This document shows, one piece after another, positions 16,797 to 25,035 of a stretch of 64,000 nt of DNA. The stretch is taken from the NCBI RefSeq assembly GCF_011764425.1, contig NZ_BLPF01000003.1, positions 372,001-436,000 on the forward strand. The letters are read 5' to 3'. A program made the translations under genes and the position numbers. Under the pieces are notes generated by a model that worked only from the letters and a program-made list of their open reading frames with translations, ran no database searches and was not told the DNA's origin. How positions within the stretch are numbered: position 1 is the first letter of the stretch; each line of letters opens with the position of its first letter. This DNA is from Phytohabitans houttuyneae (GTDB lineage: Bacteria; Actinomycetota; Actinomycetes; Mycobacteriales; Micromonosporaceae).

Positions 16797-17633
16797 GTGG
16801 AGCGGGTGTCGTTTCTCGTCGACGCGACCGGCGAACGCGTGGACTGCCTCCTGAACCCGGAGACAGTACAGGTCTCGCGGCTGGCCGGGGTGCGCGCCCG
16901 CGGCTCGCACGCCGGCCAGCTCACCGGCGTCGGGCTCGCCGACGACCCGCTGCTGTTCACCGGCGGTGGCCGTACCGAGCTGCGCCTGGACCTGCTCTTC
17001 GACGTCGAGCTTGTCGACGGCCAGTCCCGCCCGCAGGACGTGCGCGCCCTGACCCGCCGGCTGTGGATGCTGGCGGAAAACTCCGCCGAGGAGCACGGCG
17101 CGGTGCGGCCGCCGCTGGTACGCCTGGTGTGGGGCAAGGCGTGGAACGTCCCGGGGGTGATCGTCGCGGTGGCCGAGCGGTTTGACGACTTCACGCCCGG
17201 CGGCAGCCCGCGCCGCTCGTGGCTGCGCATGCGGCTGGTCCGCACGGCCGACAGCGCCGCGCAGCTCAAGCAGGACTTCGAGGAGGAGCTGCAGTCGTCG
17301 AACTCGGCGCCGTCGGTACCGCCGGGCGGCGCGGTGACCGCCGTCGGTGACAGCGGCGGCGTCGCAAAGTCCGCGACCGGAAAGGCCGCGGCCGCGAAGC
17401 CCGGTGCCGCGCCACCGGGTGCGGGGCAGAGCAAGGGCCACTCGGGCGTGCGCTTCGACCTGATCTCGAACGAGGTGCTCGGCAGCCCGCTGCCGTGGCG
17501 CGCACTGGCCGAGCACAACAACATCGCCAACCCGCTGGACGTGGCGCCCGGCACCGTGCTGTCCGCGCCGCCGGTCGCGCCCGTGCCAGGTGGCGCGCCG
17601 GTGGTACCCGTCGTGCCGCGGGGGCTGTCATGA
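16797..17633 (+). CDS. CIS baseplate/tube-attachment protein with LysM domain (Pvc7-like)
   Basis: A 278-residue protein. Residues 1-155 match the CIS tube-protein N-terminal domain (VSFLVDATGERVDCLLNPETVQVSR, then LRLDLLFDVELVDG). A Ser/Ala/Gly-rich linker (about 165-215) leads to a C-terminal LysM module (SPLPWRALAEHNNIANPLDVAPGTVL) containing the family's WR.lAe.NgI.nP..l.pG pattern. In PVC the matching protein joins the first tube ring to the spike hub. Start GTG 16797 lies 2 bp after the preceding stop, and the stop overlaps the spike ATG (ATGA). Assignment is solid from domain order and context. Confidence 0.88.
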   Translation: MERVSFLVDATGERVDCLLNPETVQVSRLAGVRARGSHAGQLTGVGLADDPLLFTGGGRTELRLDLLFDVELVDGQSRPQDVRALTRRLWMLAENSAEEHGAVRPPLVRLVWGKAWNVPGVIVAVAERFDDFTPGGSPRRSWLRMRLVRTADSAAQLKQDFEEELQSSNSAPSVPPGGAVTAVGDSGGVAKSATGKAAAAKPGAAPPGAGQSKGHSGVRFDLISNEVLGSPLPWRALAEHNNIANPLDVAPGTVLSAPPVAPVPGGAPVVPVVPRGLS

Positions 17634-19183
17634 GCGTGCAAACCGAGGGCACCGCCCTGACCGCCGCCGTACCGAGCGTGGAGGTGCGCGTCGACGGCCG
17701 GGCGCTGCCCGCCGAGGCGGCCCGCCGGCTGGCCGAGGTGCGGGTGACCGCGCGCCTGTCCCAGCCGGCGCAGTGCGAGCTGTCGTACGTCACCTGGTCC
17801 GGCGCCGACGCGGAGACCGCGCTGTTCAAGCTCGGCGCGGCGCTGTCGGTACAGGCGTACACCGACACCGACCCGATGTTCGCCGGCGACGTGACGGCGT
17901 TCGAGGTGCTGTACGCCGCCGACGGCACCGCGACGCTGCGGGTGCGCGCCTACGACCTGCTGTACCGCCTGCGCAGGCGCCGCCGCACCCAGGTCTTCGA
18001 GTCGATGACCGCGGCGAAGCTGGCGCGGGCGCTGACCGGCAAGGCCGTGTCGGCCGAGCGGGACGGGCCGCTGCTGGAGCGCATCGTCCACCACCACCGC
18101 CACGACCTGGAGCTGCTCGTCGACGTGGCGAACCGGGCGGGCCTGCACCCGGTGACCGACGGCGACGGGGTGCGCCTGGTGGGCCTGGACGGGTACGGCG
18201 AGCCGGTACCGCTGCGGCTGGGTGTGTCGCTGCTGGAGGTGGCCGTGGAGGCCAACCTCGACGGTGCGGTCGAGCGGGTCCGCGCGCTGGGCTGGCATCC
18301 GCAGCGGGCCCAGCTGATCGACCAGCGGGCCACCACGGCGCACACCGGGCGGCGGATCGAGCTGCGGCCCGATCCTTCCGCCGTCGGCACCGAGGCCGAG
18401 CGGCTCCTGGTCGACCGTGCCGGGCGGGGCGACGCCGAGGTGCAGGCCGCGGCGCAGGTGGAGCTCGACACCGGCACCGCCGCCGCGGTCAGCGTGTCCG
18501 GAGTGGCCGGCGGGAGCGCGCTGCTGCGGCCGGGGGCGCGGGTGCGGCTGTCCGGCATCGCGCCGGCGCTGGCCGGCACGTACGTGCTGACCGAGGTGAC
18601 GCACACCGTGGACGCGACCGGCTACCTGACCCGGTTCGGCACCCGGCCGCCGCGCCCCGCGGTCCCGCGGCGGACCGCGGCGCTGACCCTCGGCACGGTG
18701 ACGGCGGTGGACGACCCGGACGGGTACGGGCGGGTGAAGGTGCGGTTGCCCGCGCTGGGCGACCTCGACGCCGGCTGGCTCGGTGTGCTGTGTCCGGGCG
18801 CGGGGCCGGACCGAGGGCTGGTGGCACTGCCCGATGTGGACGACACGGTGCTCGTGGCGCTGCCGCACGGCGAGCCGGCCGCCGGCATCGTGCTCGGCGG
18901 GCTCTACGGCGCCGTCGAGCCACCCGACCCGGGCATCGACGGGGGCCGGGTGCGGCGGTGGTCGATGCGTACCGCGGGCGGCCAGTCGCTGCTGGTCGAC
19001 GACGCCGAGCAGAGCCTGATCCTGCGCAACAAGGCGGGCAGCCGGGTGGAGCTGGGGGACGGCGAGGTACGGCTGCACGCCGCCGGGGACCTGGTCATAC
19101 AGGCGCCCGGCCGCGGTATCACGATCCGGGCCGCAACCGTGGACTTCGTCCATGCCCCGGTGCCCGAGGACGGGGGACTGTGA
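17630..19183 (+). CDS. CIS central spike, VgrG/gpD-gp5-like
   Basis: A 517-residue spike protein. Residues about 10-345 form the gp27/gpD-like hub (EVRVTARLSQPAQCELSYVTW, then LRVRAYDLLYRLRRRRRTQVFESMTAAKLAR). An OB-fold of gp5 type follows at about 355-440, with GTVTAVDDPDGYGRVKVRLP and the DDTVLVALPHGEPAAGIVLGG turn. The C-terminus is a short strand-repeat tip (SRVELGDGEVRLHAAGDL). It forms the trimeric puncturing spike capped by the PAAR-like protein encoded next. The stop and the next ATG overlap (TGATG). No extra effector domain is fused. Confidence 0.92.
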   Translation: MSVQTEGTALTAAVPSVEVRVDGRALPAEAARRLAEVRVTARLSQPAQCELSYVTWSGADAETALFKLGAALSVQAYTDTDPMFAGDVTAFEVLYAADGTATLRVRAYDLLYRLRRRRRTQVFESMTAAKLARALTGKAVSAERDGPLLERIVHHHRHDLELLVDVANRAGLHPVTDGDGVRLVGLDGYGEPVPLRLGVSLLEVAVEANLDGAVERVRALGWHPQRAQLIDQRATTAHTGRRIELRPDPSAVGTEAERLLVDRAGRGDAEVQAAAQVELDTGTAAAVSVSGVAGGSALLRPGARVRLSGIAPALAGTYVLTEVTHTVDATGYLTRFGTRPPRPAVPRRTAALTLGTVTAVDDPDGYGRVKVRLPALGDLDAGWLGVLCPGAGPDRGLVALPDVDDTVLVALPHGEPAAGIVLGGLYGAVEPPDPGIDGGRVRRWSMRTAGGQSLLVDDAEQSLILRNKAGSRVELGDGEVRLHAAGDLVIQAPGRGITIRAATVDFVHAPVPEDGGL

Positions 19184-19515
19184 TGTGGTGGCTGTGCGAG
19201 AGCTCCGTGCTCACCTGCATCCACATGGGACGGATCGTCAGCCAGGCGGCGGAGCGGTGGATCTCGGTGAGCGGCGCGCCCGTGCTGGTGGAGACCGACG
19301 TGCTGGGTCGCCCGGTCGTCGCCTGCCCGAACGTGAGCACGAACACGAAGCCGTGCACGTCGACGATGCCGCCGCTGGCCGGGCCGAGCCTGTTCGTCCG
19401 GGTGGGCGGCCGCCGCGTGCTCACGTCGTCGCTGTCCGGTCTCACCGACGGTGTGCCGCCCGGCACCTACCGGGTCCTGCAGCCGGTGCAGAGCCTTGTG
19501 CGGGTGGACCGGTGA
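19183..19515 (+). CDS. PAAR-like spike-tip protein
   Basis: A 110-residue protein, MWWLCESSVLTCIHMGRIV, then SGAPVLVETDVLGRPVVACPN and CTSTMPPLAGPSLFVRVGGRRVL. The evenly spaced cysteines and histidine (C5, C12, H14, then C49 and C58) and beta-hairpin layout match PAAR-like (DUF4280-type) tips, which bind a metal at the apex and sharpen the spike. Position directly after the spike gene agrees. The start ATG overlaps the spike stop and the stop overlaps the gp25 GTG start. Confidence 0.78.
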   Translation: MWWLCESSVLTCIHMGRIVSQAAERWISVSGAPVLVETDVLGRPVVACPNVSTNTKPCTSTMPPLAGPSLFVRVGGRRVLTSSLSGLTDGVPPGTYRVLQPVQSLVRVDR

Positions 19516-19991
19516 GCCAGCCGGACCGGGCCTTCCGCTTCGACGGCGCCGGCTTCGCCGTCGACGACGAAACCCGCGTGGTGTCGGTGACGTCGCGGGG
19601 CGGGCTGGTGGTCACCTCCCGCGGCGGCCTGGCGCTGGTCGAGGGGGACGCCGCGGTGCGCCAGGCCATCCTGCTGCTGCTGTCCACGTCGCCGGGCGAG
19701 CGGATCAACCGGCCCGACTACGGCACCCACCTGCACCGCCTGGTCTTCGCGCCGAACGACGAGACCACCGCCGGCCTGGCCATCCACTATGTACGCCAGG
19801 CGCTTCGCCGGTGGGAGCCGCGCGTGCAGGTCCTCGACGTCGACGCCGGCGCCGATCCGGACATCCCGTCGCTGCTGCACATCCGCCTCGACTACCGCGT
19901 CGTCGCCACCCAGGCCAACGACACCATCGCCGTCTCCCTCGACCTGCACCCGATGGCCGCGCCGCGGCTGGCGGGAGGCCGGGTGCCATGA
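19512..19991 (+). CDS. CIS baseplate wedge protein, gp25-like
   Basis: A 159-residue protein with the GPW_gp25 domain. The core SPGERINRPDYGTHLHRLVFAPND contains the lysozyme-like gp25 EIPR-region pattern, here ERxxRPdyG, that anchors sheath and baseplate wedge. The N-terminal extension (residues 1-50) holds a VTSRGGLVVTSRGGLALVEGD strand repeat before the domain. It nucleates sheath assembly at the baseplate. Start GTG 19512 overlaps the upstream stop, and the stop overlaps the following ATG. Confidence 0.88.
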   Translation: MSQPDRAFRFDGAGFAVDDETRVVSVTSRGGLVVTSRGGLALVEGDAAVRQAILLLLSTSPGERINRPDYGTHLHRLVFAPNDETTAGLAIHYVRQALRRWEPRVQVLDVDAGADPDIPSLLHIRLDYRVVATQANDTIAVSLDLHPMAAPRLAGGRVP

Positions 19992-22740
19992 GCCTTCCGG
20001 TACCCAACCTGGACGACCGCGACTTCGCCGCGCTGCTCACCGCGGCCCGCGACAAGATCAAGGCGTCCGGTGGCAGCTGGACCGACCTGTCGGTGCACGA
20101 CCCCGGCATCGTGCTGCTGGAGGCGTTCGCCTACCTGACCGAGGTCATGATCTACCGGCTGAACCGGCTGCCGGAAAAGGCGTACGTCTCGTTCCTGAAC
20201 ATGCTCGGCGTGAGCCGGCACCCGCCCTCGGCGGCTTCGACGCTGATCACGTTCCGCCGGACCGGATCAGAGACCGGCGACGCGATCGCCATCCCCGCCG
20301 GGACCCGGGTCGCCGCGGCGGGCGGCGCCGATCCGGAGCCGGTCGTGTTCACCACCGAGGCCGGGCAGATACCCGCCGGGGCGGCCGAGGTGACGGTACG
20401 GGCGCACCACTACGAGCTCGTCGAGGGGAGCTGATCGGCAAGGGCACCGGCCAGCCCGGCCAGGTGATGCGCGTGGAACGGCCGCCCATCGTGCACAACG
20501 CCGACGCGCGGGACCTGGTGCTCGGTGTGGAGGTGACGGCCGGCTCGGTGGAGATCGGCATCGCGGCGCGCGAGTACGGGGGCAAGGTCTACGAGATCTG
20601 GCAACCGGTCGGCGCCTTCACCACCACCTCGGCGAACGCCAAGCACTACCTGATCGACCGCTCCTCCGGGGTGATCACCTTCGCGCCGGCGCTGGACGTA
20701 CGGCACCCGGTCGCCGGGGCGCCGGACCCACCGCCCGGCGTGGACGCCAGGCCCGACCGGCCGCCGGCGTTGCGTGAGGACTCCAAGCCCGTGGTGCTCG
20801 CCAAGGTTCCGGACGCCGGCCGGGAGGTGCGCGTCTGGTACCCCACGGGCGGCGGCCCCGCGGGCAACGTCGCCGCGGACGTCCTGAAGGAGCTGCGCAC
20901 GCCGATACCGGGCGTGCAGGTCACGGGCAACAAGGAGGCTGCCATCGGCGGCCGGCCGCTGGAGGACATCGAGTCCGCGCTGCTGCGCGGGCCGTACGAG
21001 TTCTTCTCCCGCCAGCGGGCGGTGACCGCACGCGACTTCGAGGTGCTGGCCACGGCCGGCACCACGGCCGTCGGGCGGGCCCGGGCCTTCACCCGCGCGG
21101 AGGTGTACGAGTTCGCGCAGCCCGGCCAGGTCGAGGTCGTGCTGGTCCCGGACGTGCCGGCGCTGAAAGAGGAGGGGTACCGGCTGTCGCCGCAGAAGCT
21201 GCACGAGCACGAGGAGGAGGACCTGCGGCAGCGCGCCGAGCGCGACCTGCAGTCACGCCGCGCGCTGGGCACAAGCGTGCGGGTCAGCTGGGCCAAGTAC
21301 AAGGCGGTCTCGATCAGCGCGACCGTGGTGGTCCGCCCGGAGGAGGACGTCGACGCGGTACGCGAGCGGATCCACCGGCGCCTCTACCAGACCCTGAACC
21401 CGCTGCCGACCGACGACCACAGCGGATGGAACTTCGGCGAGCCGCTGCGGGTGTCCAATGTGTACCGCCTGCTTGAGCACGCCGAGCCCGGTGTCCGCTA
21501 CGTCAGTGATGTGCGGCTCCACGTCGACAGCGCCCCCGGCGGGCGGGTACGGGCGGTGGCGGTGGACAACTACCAGCCGCTGACCTGCTACGCCGGGTCG
21601 GGCGAGGGGCTCTTCCGCTCCACGAACGCCGCCCGCGGGTGGGAGGAGATCCGCCTGTTTCCGGGCGAGGTGGTGCACCAGATCGTGCCCGCGCCCGCCG
21701 CGCTGCGACCCGGCACCGTGCACCGGCCGGGCGCGCTGGCCGCGGTGACCCGACCCAGCGCGGAGGCCGCCAGCGGCTCGCGGGTGTGGCTCTCCGACGA
21801 CCTCGGCGACGCGTGGGAGCTGCAGGCACAGCTCGAGGCCCGGGTCAACGACGTCGCGTGGATCGACCGGGACGGCACCGGCTCCCTGCTGCTGGCCACC
21901 GATGCCGGGCTCTTCGAGGTCGCGCTGGTATCGGACGCGACCCCGCTGCAGATTCTCGTCGACCAGGCCGACGCCGATCTGGGGTTCTACGCCGTGGAGT
22001 CGTTCGTCTCCGAACACGGCGTGCCCGCCGTCGCGCTGGCGGCACAGGCGCAGCGCGGCGCGTACCTGTCGGTCGGCGAGGGCCGCTCGGGTACCTACCA
22101 GCACGTCGGCCTGTCCAACCTGGACACCCGCACCCTGGCCGTGCAGTACGACGGTCCCGCGACGGTGCTCTGGGTCGGCGTCGGCGAGGCGGACCCCAGC
22201 AAGGCCGGACCGGGCTGCTTCCGGGCCCGGCTCTTCGAGGCGGACGTCTCCTGGCAGCCGCTGCAGGCCGGGTGGATCGGCGGTACCTGCCGCGCGCTCG
22301 CCTTCCACGACCGGACCGCGATCGCCGCGTCGCACAGCGGGGGCGTGCTGATCATGGACACCACCGAGGTGGCGTCGGTCTGGCAGCCGGTACAGGTCAA
22401 CTGCGGGCTGCCGCTGCGTGACCGCGCGCGGTTCGAGCCGATCGAGAGCATCGCTGTCATGCCCGGCGAGCCGGACTCCGGTACCCCCTCCTCCGCCCGG
22501 ACCGCTTCCCAGGCCGGCGGCGCGGCACCCGGCCTCTACCGCAGCGGCGCCGGCCGCCCTATCCGGCTGTTGCTGGTCGGCGGCGCGGGCGGCGTGTACC
22601 GCAGCGGCGACGGGGCGCGGTGGACGCCGTCGGCCGGACAGGAGACCAGCGACGTGGTCACGGTCCCGGACACCTGGCTGCTGTGTTCGGGCGAGCACCG
22701 GATCGAGGTGACGACGCGCGATGCATCGGGAGGCGATTGA
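19988..22740 (+). CDS. CIS baseplate J-like protein fused to a beta-propeller; frameshifted
   Basis: Coding starts at ATG 19988 (VPNLDDRDFAALLTAARD..., then WTDLSVHDPGIVLLEAFAYL, the gp47/gpJ wedge opening). It stops at a TGA in a shifted position and continues one frame over from GELIGKGTGQPGQV. One added G in GGGG at 20425-20428 restores 917 residues. Residues up to about 520 are the baseplate J core (RQRAVTARDFEVLA, then YRLLEHAEPGVRYVSDVRL). From about 530 to the end the sequence shows propeller blades with Asp-box-like turns: GLFRSTNAARGWEEI, VWLSDDLGDAWEL, GVYRSGDGARWTP. Such a fusion could put a ligand-binding propeller on the baseplate. It overlaps the gpI gene by 20 bp. Confidence 0.85.
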
Positions 22741-23242
22741 ACGGCTGCTGCCGGCCGCCTTCCAGGACGCGGCCACCCCGGGCTCCCCGCTCGCCGCGTT
22801 GCTGGGCGTGATGGAGGCGCTGCACGAGCCGGCCGAGCGGGCGCTCGACGCGGCCGACGCGCTGTACCTGCCGTACCGCACGCGGGACGGGTTCGTGGAC
22901 TTCCTCGCCCGCTGGGTCGCGGTCGACCACCTGCGGTCCGCGCCCGGCGACGCCGAACCGATGCCGATCGGCAGGCTGCGCAACCTCGTCGCCGAGGGCG
23001 CGATGCTGGCCCGGTGGCGCGGCACGCCCGAAGGCATGCGGATGGCACTGTCGGTGGCCACCGGTGTCACGACCTTCGTCATCGAGGAACCGCCGGACCG
23101 GCCATTCCACTTCGTGGTGCGGGTACCCGCGGCCGCCGCCGGCCAGCTACCGCTGATCATGAGGATCGTCGCCGCGGAGAAGCCCGCCGCGTCGACCAGC
23201 GAGCTCATCGTGGAGCGGCCGTCCGTGGAGGAGGGCTCATGA
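22721..23242 (+). CDS. CIS baseplate protein, P2 gpI-like
   Basis: A 173-residue protein of the phage tail protein I / TIGR02242-like family. It opens with ERLLPAAFQDAATPGSPLAALLGVMEALHEP and contains DGFVDFLARWVAVD and RLRNLVAEGAMLARWRGTPEGMRMAL, the typical G(T/R)xxGLxxxL segment. It partners baseplate J in the wedge (Pvc12-like position). The start lies within the end of the preceding gene and the stop overlaps the next ATG. Confidence 0.85.
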   Translation: MHREAIERLLPAAFQDAATPGSPLAALLGVMEALHEPAERALDAADALYLPYRTRDGFVDFLARWVAVDHLRSAPGDAEPMPIGRLRNLVAEGAMLARWRGTPEGMRMALSVATGVTTFVIEEPPDRPFHFVVRVPAAAAGQLPLIMRIVAAEKPAASTSELIVERPSVEEGS

Positions 23243-24177
23243 CAACACAGTGGACGGTCGTCACCCCGGCCAGCCGGGTCGCGCTCGACGCGCACCGCCG
23301 CGGCGGGGTCACCGTGAACGTCACAAACGCCGGCCAGAACGCCGATGTCGCCGTCTTCGGCGCGGTGGCGGGCGACGGCGCCGATCCGTCGTGGTTCAGC
23401 GTCGCCGACCCGCAGCGTCCGGTGCCTCCCGGCGGCACGGTGCAGTACCTGCTGAACATCGGCGTGCCCGCCCAGGTGCCGCCGGGCCGGTACGCGGTCG
23501 CGGGGCGGGTCTACTCGGCGAACCAGCCGCCGGAGGAGACCTCGCGCACCAGCGGCTGGATCCTGTTCGACGTCGCACCGGCCGGCGCGGCTCGGCCCGC
23601 CCCACAGCCCGGCCCGCCGCCCGCCGCGCCCCCGAGGCCACCACAGCCCCGCCGCCAGCACCTGTTGCCGATCGTGGCCGTCGCCGCGGTGGGGCTGGTG
23701 GCCGTCATCGTGCTCGGGTGGACGGTGATCTGGCCGATGTTCGCCAAGCACGAGGGCGTCATCGAGTCCACGGACATGCGGCTGCTGCCCGGAGGCATCG
23801 GGCTGCAACACCGGCAGCCGTGCTGTGGCGAGCCGAGCGCGACAGGCGGCACCTTCCTGTACCTGGAGGCCTGGCAGGTGGGTCACTCGGGCACGGCGGA
23901 GTTCGTCCTGCCGGACGGCGGCCGGTTCAACATCTCCGCGATCAGGTCGACGTCGTGGAACAACGGCATCGTCCTGCTCACGATCGACGGAAAGCAGGTC
24001 GGCGAGGAGTTCGACGGATACCAGAACGTCCAGCTCGGCTTCACCGACTGGGTGCGCGTGGGAACGGTCGAGCTCGACGAGGGCCCACACGAGCTGACCA
24101 TGACCGCGGTCGGCGAGTCACCGGATGCGCACAGCCGCAACGCGGGGATCGACGCCATCCGCTACGAGAGCGCGTGA
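23239..24177 (+). CDS. single-pass membrane protein: Ig-like domain, Pro-rich linker, TM helix, CBM-like ectodomain
   Basis: A 312-residue protein. Residues 1-115 form an Ig-like/NEW3-type beta-sandwich (VTPASRVALDAHRRGGVTVNVTNAGQN), then a Pro-rich linker (about 118-138). A transmembrane helix spans about 142-165 (LLPIVAVAAVGLVAVIVLGW). The part after it (about 170-312) resembles a family-6-type carbohydrate-binding sandwich (FVLPDGGRFNISAIRSTSWNNG, ending HSRNAGIDAIRYES). With no signal peptide, the Ig domain should face the cytoplasm and the CBM-like part the wall. ATG 23239 overlaps the gpI stop, so it belongs to the CIS operon and may tether the apparatus to the membrane. Confidence 0.75.
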   Translation: MTTQWTVVTPASRVALDAHRRGGVTVNVTNAGQNADVAVFGAVAGDGADPSWFSVADPQRPVPPGGTVQYLLNIGVPAQVPPGRYAVAGRVYSANQPPEETSRTSGWILFDVAPAGAARPAPQPGPPPAAPPRPPQPRRQHLLPIVAVAAVGLVAVIVLGWTVIWPMFAKHEGVIESTDMRLLPGGIGLQHRQPCCGEPSATGGTFLYLEAWQVGHSGTAEFVLPDGGRFNISAIRSTSWNNGIVLLTIDGKQVGEEFDGYQNVQLGFTDWVRVGTVELDEGPHELTMTAVGESPDAHSRNAGIDAIRYESA

Positions 24178-24190
24178 GGGGTGTGCGCAG

Positions 24191-24703
24191 ATGAGCACCG
24201 ACTGGGTCGTGACGGCCGCCACGGAACGCTTCCAGCTCGACGCCGCCAACCGGGCGGAACTGATGTTCACGGTGACCAATCCAGGCCCCAACGCCGACCG
24301 GGTGGTCCTGGAGATCGTCGCGGGGCAGCGGGCGGACCGGGCCTGGTTCGCCGTGCAGGAGCCGCAGCGCCTTCTGCCGGCCGGCACGTCGGCGACCTTC
24401 CTGGTGCGCGTGCAGGTGCCCTTTGGCGTGCCGCCCGGGGGCTACGCGCTGTGGGCCCGCGCCTATTCGGCGGACGTGGCCCCGGAGGAACACTCGCGGT
24501 CCAGCGGGCGGATCGTCTTCGACGTACCGCACCGCCCACCGCCTCCACCGCCACCGCCGCCTCGCCTGCCGCCCCCGCCTCGCCTGCCACCGCCACCCCC
24601 GCCCCGACGCATCCCGAAGTGGCCCTTCGTCGTCGGTGGCGTGTTCCTCCTGCTGATCGTTCTCTGCTGCTTCTGGTGGGTGGCGACCGGACCCAATCAC
24701 TGA
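24191..24703 (+). CDS. tail-anchored Ig-like protein, paralogue of the preceding N-terminal domain
   Basis: A 170-residue protein. Residues 1-115 repeat the Ig-like domain of the upstream protein (VTAATERFQLDAANRAELMFTVTNPGPNADRV; both contain AxxYSAdvaPEE.SR.SG.I.FDV). A 30-residue polyproline stretch (PPPPPPPPPRLPPPP) follows, then a C-terminal transmembrane helix (about 143-163) with two adjacent cysteines (LLLIVLCCFWW). It lacks the external domain. The duplicated module suggests both proteins hold the same cytoplasmic partner at the membrane, plausibly the CIS baseplate. ATG 24191 lies 13 bp after the previous stop. Confidence 0.75.
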   Translation: MSTDWVVTAATERFQLDAANRAELMFTVTNPGPNADRVVLEIVAGQRADRAWFAVQEPQRLLPAGTSATFLVRVQVPFGVPPGGYALWARAYSADVAPEEHSRSSGRIVFDVPHRPPPPPPPPPRLPPPPRLPPPPPPRRIPKWPFVVGGVFLLLIVLCCFWWVATGPNH

Positions 24704-24739
24704 CCATCAATTGCGTCCCGTAAATGAATGGAGAAAGCG

Positions 24740-24961
24740 ATGACCGACTCAACCTTTTCCGACGATGTGCAGACATCCGATTCCGAGACGCCGGACAGCG
24801 AAACCAGCGCCGACACCTCCGGTTTCAATGCCGTCTGCGAGACCGGGCACCAATGGTTTGGCCCGCGCCGCACCGGCAGCGACGCTTGGGAAAAGGCCCA
24901 GGCCGACGCCAACGCCCACAACGAGGAACTTCCCGGCCACCAGGCGGGCGTCATCCCCTGA
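24740..24961 (+). CDS. small acidic hypothetical protein
   Basis: A 73-residue protein from ATG 24740 with a good ribosome binding site (GGAGAAAGCG). The first 30 residues are Asp/Ser/Thr-rich and disordered. The second half (GFNAVCETGHQWFGPRRTGSDAWEKAQADANAHNE) looks folded, with one Cys and three His. It is 36 bp downstream of the membrane-protein gene and may be the last gene of the CIS transcription unit. I do not recognise a family. An in-frame ATG at 24728 adds four residues. Confidence 0.55.
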   Translation: MTDSTFSDDVQTSDSETPDSETSADTSGFNAVCETGHQWFGPRRTGSDAWEKAQADANAHNEELPGHQAGVIP

Positions 24962-25035
24962 TTCGTGGAACGCGCCGGCCGCACGTGCCACAGGTATTAG
25001 GCTCCGGTTAGGGCTTGTCGAGCGAGGACGTCGCC

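Noticed and set aside
16352-19153. A 933-codon open frame on the minus strand opposite the CIS genes
   Set aside because: It is Arg/Pro/Gln-rich mirror sequence caused by high GC; the plus strand here encodes well-conserved LysM and spike proteins.
13158-20428. Programmed -1/+1 frameshifting in the sheath, cap and baseplate J genes
   Set aside because: The runs are only GGGG without slippery heptamers or a nearby stem, the same kind of break occurs in unrelated genes, and sheath genes are not known to need it. A missing base is simpler.
21253-24090. A 945-codon open frame on the minus strand
   Set aside because: Antisense of the baseplate J, gpI and Ig-protein genes, with no domain character of its own.
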